From Limnohabitans sp. 2KL-17 (GTDB lineage Bacteria; Pseudomonadota; Gammaproteobacteria; Burkholderiales; Burkholderiaceae_C), in NCBI RefSeq assembly GCF_003063415.1, contig NZ_NESK01000002.1, positions 92,358-156,357 on the forward strand: a DNA stretch of 64,000 bases, given 5' to 3'. A program made the position numbers and the translations under genes. The notes under the pieces are model-generated. The model was not told where the DNA came from. It worked only from the letters and a program-made list of their open reading frames with translations, and did not search any database. How positions within the stretch are numbered: position 1 is the first letter of the stretch; each line of letters starts with the position of its first letter. This document shows positions 47,092 through 56,597 of the stretch, one piece after another.

Positions 47092-47421
47092 TCAGTGGCC
47101 TTGTGGCGTTGAGCTGTGCTTGGGTTTTGCAGCCGGTGAGGCGCCAGGCGCTTGTGCATAGCCCAAGCCTTGAACCTGCAAACCCTGCTCTGAAAGATGG
47201 GCGGCTTTTTGGGGGCCGATGCCCTTGACGCGTTTCATCACATCGCGCCAGTCGCGAAAAAGACCCTGTTGACGCTCTGCCAGGATGTGCCGTGTCATCG
47301 TCGGCCCGAGGCCATTCAGTCCATCCAGGTCAATTTCTGTGGCCTGGTTCAGGTCAATCTGGCCCCAAGCCATGCCTACAAACAAGGTGGCGACCAAGGT
47401 CGCCAAGGGTTTTTTCAACAT
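47092..47421 (-). CDS. ComEA-like helix-hairpin-helix protein
   Basis: A 109-residue secreted or periplasmic HhH protein. A signal (MLKKPLATLVATLFVGMAWG) is followed by IDLNQATEIDLDGLNGLGPT and VKGIGPQKAAHLSEQGLQVQ, two HhH motifs, then a Pro/Ala-rich tail. ComEA proteins bind transforming DNA in the periplasm. Competence partners are not in this window. Confidence 0.85.
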   Translation of the reverse strand: MLKKPLATLVATLFVGMAWGQIDLNQATEIDLDGLNGLGPTMTRHILAERQQGLFRDWRDVMKRVKGIGPQKAAHLSEQGLQVQGLGYAQAPGASPAAKPKHSSTPQGH

Positions 47422-47541
47422 GCTCGTCCATCCCGGTGTTGTGCCTTCAGCGCTCTGCATGGGGGCCCATTGTGGGTCGGGTGGTTAGATCAGGACAGGG
47501 GCTTGAGCAACGGACATGAAACAAGCTGTTTCAAGCGGTTG

Positions 47542-48699
47542 TCAAAGTTCTTCAATGCGTCTTGGCGAATAGCTGTCCCAGGCCTGGCAGCCGGGGCAAT
47601 GCCAGAAATGCTCTTTGGCTTCAAACCCGCAAGCTGCACAGCGGTAGCGGGCCAAAGGCCTGATGGCCTGCTCCAGTGCTTTTTGAACCGTGGCCGGCAA
47701 TGGGTGCGCATCGCTGCTTTCCTGGGTCAGCCAACGGGTCGCTGCCATCAAGGAAGACTGCTTGTCCAAATGCCTGAGGTAGCGTTGCGGCGATGCGGTA
47801 GCACCCTCAGGCATGCTCTCTTCAAGTGCAGTGATGGCTTCGAGCACATCAATGCAGGGCTGTTTTTCGTAGTGGCTTTCCAGCAGCTGGATGGCCGGTT
47901 TGACCAAAGAAGCGGATTGCGCGGCCTTGGCCAAGCTGGCCGCGGCCAGCGGAGCCGCCACATGGGCCTGTTCAAACAATACAGAAAGTGTCTCAAAAGC
48001 CTGTTGGGCCTTTCCTTGTGACAACTGCACCTGCCCAAGCAATATGCGCGGCCTGGCCGCTTCTGGCGTTGCCTTTACGGCAGCGGTCAGTATGAGCAGC
48101 GCCTTGGCCGCATCGCCTTGCTGAATGGCTTCGCGGGCTTGTTCGCATTGGTAGTGGGCCATGCGGACATCAAATTTGGCTTCACCCGAGTTTTCAAGCA
48201 GGCGGGCTACCCGTTCCGCTTCAGGCCATTCGCGCGAGCGTTCGTAAATGGCCAGTCGGGCCAGACGCGACTGGCCTTCATAGGATGTGCCTTCGAGTTT
48301 GCGCAGTGCTTCTTCAGCACGGTCCAACAAGCCGGCTTTCAGGAAGTCGAGGGCCAGGCCGTGCTGGGCACGTTGCCGATCGGCGCTGCTCAAATCTGCC
48401 CGGGACAGCAGGTGTTCGTGCACGCGCACAGCACGGTCGTATTCGCCTCTGCGTCGAAACAGGTTGCCCAGTGCAAAGTGCAACTCAGATGTGTCGGGGT
48501 CGTTTTGAACAGCTTCAATGAAAGCGTCAATGGCCTTGTCTTGCTGCTCATTGAGCAAGTAGTTCAAACCTTTGAAGTAAGCACGCGGCGCTTGCCGGTT
48601 GGCTATGCGCATCTGGCGCAGGTCCAGCCGTGAAGCGATCCAGCCCAACGCGAACGCAGCAGGCAGACCCAACAAAATCCAGGTCAGGTCAAGTTCCAT
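47542..48699 (-). CDS. lapB: Lipopolysaccharide assembly protein B
   Basis: A 385-residue LapB/YciM: an N-terminal membrane anchor (LDLTWILLGLPAAFALGWIA), TPR repeats (about 50-340) and a C-terminal rubredoxin-like metal site with two CxxC pairs (RCAACGF; WHCPGCQAW). LapB directs LpxC degradation with FtsH, balancing LPS synthesis. It overlaps lapA by 11 bases, the usual arrangement. Confidence 0.94.
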   Translation of the reverse strand: MELDLTWILLGLPAAFALGWIASRLDLRQMRIANRQAPRAYFKGLNYLLNEQQDKAIDAFIEAVQNDPDTSELHFALGNLFRRRGEYDRAVRVHEHLLSRADLSSADRQRAQHGLALDFLKAGLLDRAEEALRKLEGTSYEGQSRLARLAIYERSREWPEAERVARLLENSGEAKFDVRMAHYQCEQAREAIQQGDAAKALLILTAAVKATPEAARPRILLGQVQLSQGKAQQAFETLSVLFEQAHVAAPLAAASLAKAAQSASLVKPAIQLLESHYEKQPCIDVLEAITALEESMPEGATASPQRYLRHLDKQSSLMAATRWLTQESSDAHPLPATVQKALEQAIRPLARYRCAACGFEAKEHFWHCPGCQAWDSYSPRRIEEL

Positions 48700-48976
48700 G
48701 GGGAGTCTGCGGCGCAGAAGTGGCTTCAGCTGTCACGGGTTGCGCCATGCGCAGGGTCTGACGGTGCCGCCACCATCTGGGCACCATGCCCAGCACCCCC
48801 ACCACGACACCCAGGCTGAATGCACTGAGCACCACCAAAACGGTTGGGGCAGACCAAAACGTGCCAAAAAAGAAATTGACACGCGTTTCTTGCTGGTTAT
48901 TCAGCGCAAAAGCGAACAGTGTAAAAAAGACAGCTGCTTTCAGTAGCCACTGAAGCAGCCGAAGCAGACGTTTCAT
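48689..48976 (-). CDS. lapA: Lipopolysaccharide assembly protein A
   Basis: A 95-residue LapA (YciS) with two N-terminal membrane helices, including FFTLFAFALNNQQETRVNFF and VLVVLSAFSLGVVVGVLGMV. It is the partner of LapB in the inner membrane. The lapA start follows ihfB by 109 bases on the same strand. Confidence 0.92.
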   Translation of the reverse strand: MKRLLRLLQWLLKAAVFFTLFAFALNNQQETRVNFFFGTFWSAPTVLVVLSAFSLGVVVGVLGMVPRWWRHRQTLRMAQPVTAEATSAPQTPHGT

Positions 48977-49085
48977 GGAAGACCTCGGAATCTGGCTTCA
49001 TTCTAACGGGGGCTTATCCGGTCAGAAAAGGCCTCATGCACCGATCTGGGCAATGGGCACTTTGCTGGGTGAAGGGCACAACAAA

Positions 49086-49400
49086 TCAGGCGTTGGCTTT
49101 GACCTTGACTGTGCTGGCTGCGCTGGCATCTACGGCTTCGCGCAAGGCTTTGCCGGGTTTGAAATGGGGCACCCGTTTTTCTGGAATTTGCACGCTTTCA
49201 CCCGATCTCGGGTTGCGGCCTACGCGCGGTGGACGGCGGTTGATGGAGAAGCTGCCAAAGCCACGAATTTCGATGCGGTGACCTTTGACCAGAGCATCAC
49301 TCATGGCGTCCAGCACGGTCTTGACGGCCAGTTCGGCGTCACGGTGGGTCAGCTGTGCAAAGCGGGCGGCGAGTTCTTCCACCAGATCGGAGCGGGTCAT
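49086..49400 (-). CDS. ihfB: Integration host factor beta subunit
   Basis: A 104-residue DNA-bending protein. [20 protein letters not shown] begins the helical dimer body, and [20 protein letters not shown] plus [12 protein letters not shown] form the beta arm with the intercalating Pro and IHF-beta-specific residues. It lies in the conserved rpsA-ihfB-lapAB order. The C-terminal tail (about residues 94-104) is slightly longer than the E. coli protein. Confidence 0.95.
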   Translation of the reverse strand: MTRSDLVEELAARFAQLTHRDAELAVKTVLDAMSDALVKGHRIEIRGFGSFSINRRPPRVGRNPRSGESVQIPEKRVPHFKPGKALREAVDASAASTVKVKANA

Positions 49401-49449
49401 GTGTCAACCTCGTTGTTGTTGCGGCTTGAAAGTGTCTGGCACCATTGTG

Positions 49450-49484
49450 AAAAAAGCCTGCCCCCATGACAGGGGCAGGCTTTT
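49450..49484 (-). terminator. Terminator after rpsA
   Basis: GCCTGCCCC and GGGGCAGGC form a perfect 9-bp stem, flanked by A and T runs on both sides. On the minus strand the U-run follows the hairpin and lies 3' of rpsA. The symmetric flanks allow function on either strand. Confidence 0.85.
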
Positions 49485-49514
49485 CAGACAGCAAGCGTCT
49501 TCAGATCCGTCAGA

Positions 49515-51194
49515 TCAGTTGTTGTCCAGCTTGGCACGCAACAAAGCGCCCAGGCTGGTGGTGCCAGCGTTTTCACGCGAAGACTGCTGTGACAAGGAAG
49601 CCATGGCTTCTTGTTGGTCCACGGCGTCCTTGGCTTTGATGGACAACTGGATGTTGCGGGTCTTGCGATCCACGTTCACCACCACGGCCGTCACTTCGTC
49701 GCCGACTTTCAGCACATGGCTGGCATCTTCCACGCGGTCGCGCGAAATTTCGCTGACACGCAAGTAGCCGATGATGTCTTCGCCCAAATCGATTTCAGCA
49801 CCTTTGGCGTCCACAGTCTTGACCTTGCCGGTGACGGTCTGGCCTTTGTCGTTGATCGACACGAAGGTGGTGAAGGGGTCTGAGTCGAGCTGTTTGATGC
49901 CCAAGCTGATGCGTTCACGGTCCACGTCCACAGCCAAGACCAAAGCCTCGACTTCTTGGCCCTTCTTGAACTCGCGCACGGCGTTTTCGCCGGTTTCGTT
50001 CCAGGACAGGTCGGACAGGTGAACCAGGCCGTCGATACCGGCAGCCAGACCCACGAAGACGCCGAAGTCGGTGATCGACTTGATCGGGCCCTTCACGCGG
50101 TCACCGCGCTTGGTGTTCTGAGCGAACTCTTGCCATGGGTTGGCGCGGCACTGCTTCATGCCCAAGCTGATGCGGCGCTTGTCTTCGTCGATCTCGAGGA
50201 CCATGACTTCGACTTCGTCACCCAGAGCAACGATCTTGGAAGGCGCAACGTTCTTGTTGGTCCAGTCCATTTCGGACACGTGCACCAAACCTTCGATGCC
50301 TGGCTCCAGCTCAACAAATGCGCCGTAGTCGGCGATGTTGGTGATCTTGCCGAACATGCGGGTGCCTTGTGGGTAGCGGCGGTTAACGCCCATCCATGGG
50401 TCGTCGCCCATTTGCTTGAGACCCAGGGACACACGGTTTTTCTCGGTGTCGAACTTGAGAATCTTGGCAGTGATTTCCTGACCGGCCGTGACCACTTCAG
50501 AAGGGTGACGGACACGGCGCCAGGCCATGTCGGTGATGTGCAGCAAGCCATCGATGCCGCCCAAGTCCACGAACGCACCGTATTCGGTGATGTTCTTGAC
50601 CACACCGTGAACGATGGAGCCTTCGCGCAGGGTTTCCATCAGTTTGGCGCGCTCTTCGCCCATGGAGGCTTCCACCACAGCGCGGCGTGACAGCACGACG
50701 TTGTTGCGCTTGCGGTCGAGCTTGATGACCTTGAATTCCAGGGTCTTGTTCTCGTAGGGGGACAGGTCTTTGGTGGGACGTGTGTCGACCAAAGAGCCGG
50801 GCAGGAAGGCGCGGATGCCATTGACCAGCACGGTCAGGCCACCCTTGACTTTGCCGCTGGTCACGCCGGTGACGAATTCGCCAGTTTCCAGGGCTTTTTC
50901 CAGAGACATCCACGAAGCCAGACGCTTGGCGGTGTCGCGGGACAAGATGGTGTCGCCGTAGCCGTTTTCGATGGAGCCGATGGCCACGGAGACAAAGTCG
51001 CCGACCTGGACTTCAACTTCGCCCTGGTCGTTCTTGAACTCTTCAAGGGGCACATACGACTCGGACTTGAGACCGGCGTTGACCACCACGAAGTTGTGTT
51101 CGATGCGAACCACTTCAGCGGTGATGACTTCACCTGGGCGCATTTCCGTGCGCGTCAGGGATTCTTCAAATAGGGCGGCAAAAGATTCAGACAT
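49515..51194 (-). CDS. rpsA: 30S ribosomal protein S1
   Basis: A 559-residue S1 protein, normal length for the family, with six OB-fold S1 repeats. Repeats 3-5 carry the well-conserved [28 protein letters not shown] pattern (for example [20 protein letters not shown]). S1 guides mRNA to the 30S subunit. It lies between aroA/cmk and ihfB as in most proteobacteria. A 202-base spacer (51195-51396) to aroA/cmk probably holds a separate rpsA promoter, which I cannot pinpoint. Confidence 0.97.
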   Translation of the reverse strand: MSESFAALFEESLTRTEMRPGEVITAEVVRIEHNFVVVNAGLKSESYVPLEEFKNDQGEVEVQVGDFVSVAIGSIENGYGDTILSRDTAKRLASWMSLEKALETGEFVTGVTSGKVKGGLTVLVNGIRAFLPGSLVDTRPTKDLSPYENKTLEFKVIKLDRKRNNVVLSRRAVVEASMGEERAKLMETLREGSIVHGVVKNITEYGAFVDLGGIDGLLHITDMAWRRVRHPSEVVTAGQEITAKILKFDTEKNRVSLGLKQMGDDPWMGVNRRYPQGTRMFGKITNIADYGAFVELEPGIEGLVHVSEMDWTNKNVAPSKIVALGDEVEVMVLEIDEDKRRISLGMKQCRANPWQEFAQNTKRGDRVKGPIKSITDFGVFVGLAAGIDGLVHLSDLSWNETGENAVREFKKGQEVEALVLAVDVDRERISLGIKQLDSDPFTTFVSINDKGQTVTGKVKTVDAKGAEIDLGEDIIGYLRVSEISRDRVEDASHVLKVGDEVTAVVVNVDRKTRNIQLSIKAKDAVDQQEAMASLSQQSSRENAGTTSLGALLRAKLDNN

Positions 51195-51396
51195 GTGATT
51201 TCCTCATCCACAAAAACAGGACTGACGAACGCGGAATGCGTCGTTTCCAGGAGCTGACTGTGGCGGTTGTTGTGCAGCGTGAGCCGCGGTTGGTTTAAAA
51301 AATCCATCTGGCCAGTGTGCAAGCTGCACGAAGAGAGCCAGGTGGAACCTCTATCCAGCCCGCACAGGGCGGACTGGGATGGCCGTTTTCAGTGTT

Positions 51397-53415
51397 TCAA
51401 CCAAAAACCTGCCGGCTTTGCCACCAGACCATCACCTGTTCCACCGAGGCTTCGATGGTCAAGGACGAGTTGTCCAGTTGCAAGGCATCTTGCGCGGGTT
51501 TCAAAGGCGCAACGCTTCGGGACATGTCCCTGGCGTCACGCGCTTCCAAATCAGCGCGAAGATTGTTGATATTAGCCGAAAAACCCTTAGAAATCAACTG
51601 CTTATGCCGTCTTTCAGCCCTTTGGGCGGCACTGGCGGTCAAAAACACCTTCAAGGTCGAATTGGGAAAGATCACCGTGCCCATGTCGCGGCCATCGGCC
51701 AGCAGACCGGGCAGGCGGCGAAAGCTGTGCTGAAGTTGCACCAAAGCCTCGCGCACGGCGGGCAAAACCGACACTTTCGAGGCGTTCATGCCGCCATGTT
51801 CGCTGCGGATCGCATCGGTCACATCCTCGCCGCCCAGCAAGACCTGCTCACCCTCAAAGTGCACGGGCAGTTGGCGGGCCAATTCGGCAATGCGGGACTC
51901 ATCGGCCGCTTCAAGGCTCAGTCCGGCTTGCAGAGCGGCATGGGCCGTGACGCGGTAGAGCGCACCCGAATCGAGGTAGTGATAGCCCAATTGCGCTGCC
52001 ACCCGGCTGGCCAAAGTGCCTTTGCCAGAGGCGGTGGGGCCATCGATACAAATCACGGGAATTTGCGTGACCTCGGCGGTGGCCACCGAAAACAGCGCCT
52101 CAAAATAATCGGGAAAGGTCTTGGCCACGCACTTGGGGTCTTCGATGCGCACAGGCAACTTCGCCGCGTTGAAAGCCGCCAGTGAAAAGCACATGGCCAC
52201 CCGGTGGTCGTCGTAGGTGTGGATGCTCGCGGCCTGCCATTGGCCCTGGGCTGCAGGGGGGGTGAACGGGCCATTGGGCAAAGGGTGAATGCGCAGCCAG
52301 TCGGGGCCTTCTTCGACGGTGGCACCCAGTTTGCGGCACTCTGCGGCCATGGCCACGATGCGGTCGGTTTCTTTCACGCGCCAGCTGGCAATGTTGCGCA
52401 GCAGGGTGGGGCCGTCGGCATAAAGCGCCATCACGGCCAAGGTCATGGCCGCATCGGGGATGTGGTTGCAGTCCAGTTCAATGCCTTTGAGTGGCCAGGC
52501 ACCTCGGCTGATTTGGAGCCAATTGGGGCCACTCGTCACTTGGGCGCCCATGCGCTCGGCCGCCTCGACAAATCGGATATCGCCTTGTATGGAATCGGCC
52601 CCCACGCCATTCACGCGAATGCCGTCACCCTGGGCGATGGCACCCAGTGCGATGAAATAACTCGCCGAAGAAGCGTCGGCCTCGACGTGGATCGTGCCGG
52701 GTGATTGGTAGCGGCTGCCGGCCGGGATCACGAAGCGCTCCCAGCCTTGGCGCTCCACATCAATGCCGAAGCGTGCCAGCAGGTTCAGGGTGATCTCGAT
52801 ATAAGGTTTGCTGATCAACTCGCCCACCACCTCGATGGTGATGCTGCGGTCTTGGGCGGCCAAAGGCAATGCCATCAACAAGGCGGTGAGGAACTGGCTG
52901 GACACATCGCCGCGCACGGGGATGGGCGCATCCAGCTTCAAGCTCGGTTGGCCGATGTGCAGCGGCGGAAAGCCCTCATTGCCCAGATAGTCGATGCGAC
53001 AGCCCAGTTCGCGCAGGGCGTCGACCAGATCGCCAATCGGCCGCTCGTGCATGCGGGGCACGCCTTGAAGTGTGAAGTCGCCGCCCAGCACCGACAGCGC
53101 GGCGGTCAGCGGGCGCATGGCCGTGCCCGCGTTGCCCATGAAGAAAGTGATCGCCTTCTGGTGAGAAAGCTGCCCACCCAAGCCCTTGATGGTGACTGTG
53201 GTGCCCTCGACCTGAACACCGCAGCCCAGTTGCCGCAAGGCGGCCAACATGACCTGGGTGTCGTCTGAGTCCAGCAGGTCGTGCACCACGGTCGTGCCCT
53301 GGCACAGGGCCGACAGCAGCAACACGCGGTTGGAAATGCTTTTGGAGCCGGGCAGTGTCACGGTGCCAGATGCGCCTTGCAAAGCGGGAATATCAAGAAA
53401 GGCTGTGGCGAACAT
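51397..53415 (-). CDS. aroA: Bifunctional EPSP synthase / cytidylate kinase fusion
   Basis: A 672-residue fusion. Residues about 1-445 are class I EPSP synthase ([44 protein letters not shown]). Residues about 450-672 are CMP kinase (P-loop [39 protein letters not shown]). The first half makes 5-enolpyruvylshikimate-3-phosphate; the second phosphorylates CMP. The cmk gene normally lies between aroA and rpsA; here the stop codon is gone and the frame is continuous. This fusion is known in Burkholderiales. It starts 3 bases after tyrA. Confidence 0.95.
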   Translation of the reverse strand: MFATAFLDIPALQGASGTVTLPGSKSISNRVLLLSALCQGTTVVHDLLDSDDTQVMLAALRQLGCGVQVEGTTVTIKGLGGQLSHQKAITFFMGNAGTAMRPLTAALSVLGGDFTLQGVPRMHERPIGDLVDALRELGCRIDYLGNEGFPPLHIGQPSLKLDAPIPVRGDVSSQFLTALLMALPLAAQDRSITIEVVGELISKPYIEITLNLLARFGIDVERQGWERFVIPAGSRYQSPGTIHVEADASSASYFIALGAIAQGDGIRVNGVGADSIQGDIRFVEAAERMGAQVTSGPNWLQISRGAWPLKGIELDCNHIPDAAMTLAVMALYADGPTLLRNIASWRVKETDRIVAMAAECRKLGATVEEGPDWLRIHPLPNGPFTPPAAQGQWQAASIHTYDDHRVAMCFSLAAFNAAKLPVRIEDPKCVAKTFPDYFEALFSVATAEVTQIPVICIDGPTASGKGTLASRVAAQLGYHYLDSGALYRVTAHAALQAGLSLEAADESRIAELARQLPVHFEGEQVLLGGEDVTDAIRSEHGGMNASKVSVLPAVREALVQLQHSFRRLPGLLADGRDMGTVIFPNSTLKVFLTASAAQRAERRHKQLISKGFSANINNLRADLEARDARDMSRSVAPLKPAQDALQLDNSSLTIEASVEQVMVWWQSRQVFG

Positions 53416-53418
53416 GGT

Positions 53419-54339
53419 TCAAGTCTCGAAAACGGGGTTGCATGCGTTGCCCGCTTGCAGCGTCCAGGCGGCGCGCACATCGCTGGCTTGTTGAATCAGG
53501 TGCTCAAGCGCTTGGGTGTCGCCGTTCTTCAAGGCGTTTTCAAACTGCTCAAGGGCTTTGCGAAAGTGCGACATTTGAGACAGCACTTCGGCGTGATTGG
53601 CACTCAGTATGTCGCGCCAGACCGCCGCATCGCTGGCCGCAATGCGAGAAAAATCCTTGAAGCCTGGGCCCGCCATTTCCAGAAATTCGGCACCTTGGGT
53701 TTGGGCGGTCAAGGCATTGACCGCTGCAAAAGCCAGCACATGGGGCAGGTGGCTGACGGCGGCAAAAGTGGCGTCGTGTGTTTCGGGTGTCATGGTGCTG
53801 ACATGGCTGCCGATGGCGCTCCAGACACCGTGTGCAGCTTGCAGGCGCTGAATACCGGTTTTGGGCAGTGGCGTGAGGATGGTGCGCCGGTTTTGGTACA
53901 GCATGCTTTCGGCGTGTTCAATGCCCGCCACTTCTTTGCCCGCAATCGGGTGGGCTGGCACAAAGCAGGACAGGCGCTCGCCCAATGCGGCTTGCGCAGC
54001 GGCAATCACATCGCACTTGGTGGAGCCCACGTCCATCAGCAAGGCATTGGGCTGAAGCACATCTCGCATGGCGGCAAAGCTGCTGTGCATGGCGCCTACG
54101 GGCACGGCCAACAGCACCAGGTCGGCATCCTGCACGGCTTCGGCCACGCTGTTGCAAGCCTGGTCGATCACGCCCAGTTGAAGGGCGCGTTGACGGGTTT
54201 TTTCAGAGGCGCTGAAGCCGGCGATCTGTTGCACCAGACCCGCCTGGCGCAAGGCCAGGGCGAACGAGCCACCCATCAAGCCGCAGCCGATCAGGGCGAG
54301 GCGCTTGAAATGCGGCGCGGTCGGACGCTCGGGCGTCAT
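53419..54339 (-). CDS. tyrA: Prephenate dehydrogenase
   Basis: A 306-residue NAD(P)-dependent enzyme of tyrosine synthesis. The Rossmann motif is ALIGCGLMGGSFALALR and the active-site His lies in FVPAHPIAGKEVAGIEHA. No chorismate mutase domain is fused. The start chosen, MTPERPTAPHFKR, overlaps the pheA stop by 4 bases. It is part of the serC-pheA-tyrA-aroA run. Confidence 0.93.
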   Translation of the reverse strand: MTPERPTAPHFKRLALIGCGLMGGSFALALRQAGLVQQIAGFSASEKTRQRALQLGVIDQACNSVAEAVQDADLVLLAVPVGAMHSSFAAMRDVLQPNALLMDVGSTKCDVIAAAQAALGERLSCFVPAHPIAGKEVAGIEHAESMLYQNRRTILTPLPKTGIQRLQAAHGVWSAIGSHVSTMTPETHDATFAAVSHLPHVLAFAAVNALTAQTQGAEFLEMAGPGFKDFSRIAASDAAVWRDILSANHAEVLSQMSHFRKALEQFENALKNGDTQALEHLIQQASDVRAAWTLQAGNACNPVFET

Positions 54340-55436
54340 TCCGAAACGGGGTAAGAACCCAGCACCTTGTAGAAAGCGCACAAGCCCTGCAACTCTTGCA
54401 GGGCAGCCGCCACATGGGGCTGGCTGATGTGTCCTTGCAAGTCGATGTAGAAGTAATACTCCCACTGGCCTGATTTGGCAGGGCGCGACTCAAAGCGCGT
54501 CATAGACACGCCGTTGTTCTTGAGGGGTACCAGCAAGTCGTGCACAGCGCCAGGGCGATTGGGCACCGAGACCACCAGGCTGGTGCAATCTTTGCCGGAT
54601 GCAGGGGGCGTGGCCAGGGTTTGCGGCAAGGCGATCACGGCAAAGCGGGTGCGGTTGAAGGCCTCGTCCTGGATGGCGTGGTGCACGATGTGCAGGCCAA
54701 ACTGGCTGGCTGCACGTTCGCTGGCCAGGGCCGCCCAGGCCGGGTTGGTCGCGGCCAGCCGTGCGCCTTCGGCGTTGCTCGATACAGCGCGGCGCTCTAC
54801 ATGCGGCAGGTGCTTGGACAGCCAGCCCTGGCACTGCGCCAGTGCTTGGGGATGGGCCATGACGACCTCAATGCCTGCATCCGAGTTGAGCTGGCGCAGC
54901 AGATTGAAGCGCACCTGCAGGCTGACCTCGCCCACGACATGCACGGGCGAACGCAAAAACAAATCGAGCGAGCGGGCGACCACGCCTTCGGTGGAGTTTT
55001 CCATGCCGACCACCCCATATTGGGCGGTGCCGGCGGCGGTGGCGTGGAACACTTCGTCGAAGTTGGCGCAATAAATCAGGTTGGCCGCACTGCCAAAAAA
55101 CTCGATGGCGGCTTGTTCACAAAATGTGCCCTGAGGGCCAAGCACTGCCACGCGTTGCGGCGCCTCAAGCGCCAGGCAAGCCGACATGATTTCGCGCCAG
55201 ATGGAAGCGACATGTTCGTTCTTGAGCGGGCCTGGGTTAGCCTGCGTGATCTTGTCGATCACCTGGGCCACACGGTCCGGGCGAAAAAACGGTGAACCTT
55301 CGGCGCGCTTGATTTCGCCCACCTGTTCGGCCACATGGGCACGCTGGTTCAGCAGGCTCAGGAGTTGTTTGTCCAGCGTGTCGATCTGAACGCGCAAGGC
55401 GCCCAGGGCGTCCGACTGAATGGGGTGTTGGCTCAT
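54336..55436 (-). CDS. pheA: Bifunctional chorismate mutase / prephenate dehydratase
   Basis: A 366-residue P-protein for phenylalanine synthesis. The AroQ chorismate mutase domain covers about 1-90 (LRVQIDTLDKQLLSLLNQRA), prephenate dehydratase about 95-275 (LGPQGTFCEQAAIEFFGSAA and VVGMENSTEGVV) and a C-terminal ACT domain about 285-366 with the ESRP motif in MTRFESRPAKS for Phe feedback. It is followed by tyrA and preceded by serC 51 bases upstream. Confidence 0.96.
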   Translation of the reverse strand: MSQHPIQSDALGALRVQIDTLDKQLLSLLNQRAHVAEQVGEIKRAEGSPFFRPDRVAQVIDKITQANPGPLKNEHVASIWREIMSACLALEAPQRVAVLGPQGTFCEQAAIEFFGSAANLIYCANFDEVFHATAAGTAQYGVVGMENSTEGVVARSLDLFLRSPVHVVGEVSLQVRFNLLRQLNSDAGIEVVMAHPQALAQCQGWLSKHLPHVERRAVSSNAEGARLAATNPAWAALASERAASQFGLHIVHHAIQDEAFNRTRFAVIALPQTLATPPASGKDCTSLVVSVPNRPGAVHDLLVPLKNNGVSMTRFESRPAKSGQWEYYFYIDLQGHISQPHVAAALQELQGLCAFYKVLGSYPVSE

Positions 55437-55487
55437 GGCTGCGCGTCTTTCAAGTGGCCTGTTCAGGGGGGGGTGACGTGGTGAGCG

Positions 55488-56594
55488 TCAGGCCTGTGTT
55501 TTTTCGAACTCGCGCATGTAGGCCACCAAGGCCTGCACGCCCTCGATCGGCATGGCGTTGTAAATGCTGGCGCGCATGCCACCCACGGATTTATGGCCTT
55601 TGAGCTGCAGCAAGTTGGCGGCTTTGGCGCCTGCCAAAAATGCCTCGTTGCGCGATTCGTCGCGCAGAAAAAAGGGCACGTTCATGCGCGAGCGGCAGTC
55701 CTTGGCCACCTTGTTCACATACAGGCTGGAATTGTCCAGAAAGTCGTACAGCAGCTGGGCTTTGGCGATGTTGCGCTGCTCCATGGCCGCGATGCCACCC
55801 TGTTTTTTCAACCATTGAAACACCAGACCGGCGATGTAGATGCTGTAGGTCGGCGGCGTGTTGTACATCGACTCGTTGTCGGTCACCAGCTTGTAGTCAA
55901 AAGCGCTGGGGCAGTGGGGGTGGGCTTTGCCGATCAGGTCTTCACGCACGATGACCAAGGTCAGACCTGCCGGCCCGAGGTTTTTTTGGGCACCGCCAAA
56001 AGCCAGACCAATGCGGGACCAGTCCACAGAACGCGAAGCGACATGCGAGGAAAAGTCCACCACCAAAGGGGCGTTGCAACCCAGCGCTTTCAGGTCGGGC
56101 AGTTCGTGGTATTCGATGCCGTGTATGGTTTCGTTGCTGCAGATGTGCACGTACCGGCTGTCTGGGCCAATTTGCCAGGTGGCCGGTGAGGGGAGGGTGG
56201 TGAAGCCGTCGGCCTGGGCCGATGCAGCGACACGGGCTGCGCCGTATTTGCTGGCTTCCTTTTGCGATTTCTGGCTCCAGCTGCCGGTCAGCACAAAGTC
56301 CATGGCCCCGCCTTGCGACAGGTTCAAAGGCACGATGGCGTTTTCGGCCAGGCCCCCGCCTTGCATGAACAAGATCTTGAAGTTGGGTGGCACCGCCAAC
56401 AACTCGCGCAGGTCATTGTGGGCTTGCTCGTAAATGCCGATGAACTCTTTGCCGCGATGGCTCATCTCCATCACGCTCATGCCGGACGAGCGGCCTTGCG
56501 CATCGCGCCAGTCCAGCATTTCGGCCGCAGCTTGCTGCAGCACGGCCTCTGGCATGACGGCAGGACCTGCCGAGAAGTTGAAAGCGCGCCCCAT
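55488..56594 (-). CDS. serC: Phosphoserine aminotransferase
   Basis: A 368-residue PLP enzyme of serine and pyridoxal synthesis. It begins [20 protein letters not shown]; a GTG codon before it would add one residue. [15 protein letters not shown] and the PLP lysine in [20 protein letters not shown] are conserved. It starts 3 bases after the gyrA stop, so gyrA and serC are co-transcribed. Confidence 0.95.
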   Translation of the reverse strand: MGRAFNFSAGPAVMPEAVLQQAAAEMLDWRDAQGRSSGMSVMEMSHRGKEFIGIYEQAHNDLRELLAVPPNFKILFMQGGGLAENAIVPLNLSQGGAMDFVLTGSWSQKSQKEASKYGAARVAASAQADGFTTLPSPATWQIGPDSRYVHICSNETIHGIEYHELPDLKALGCNAPLVVDFSSHVASRSVDWSRIGLAFGGAQKNLGPAGLTLVIVREDLIGKAHPHCPSAFDYKLVTDNESMYNTPPTYSIYIAGLVFQWLKKQGGIAAMEQRNIAKAQLLYDFLDNSSLYVNKVAKDCRSRMNVPFFLRDESRNEAFLAGAKAANLLQLKGHKSVGGMRASIYNAMPIEGVQALVAYMREFEKTQA

Positions 56595-56597
56595 CAC

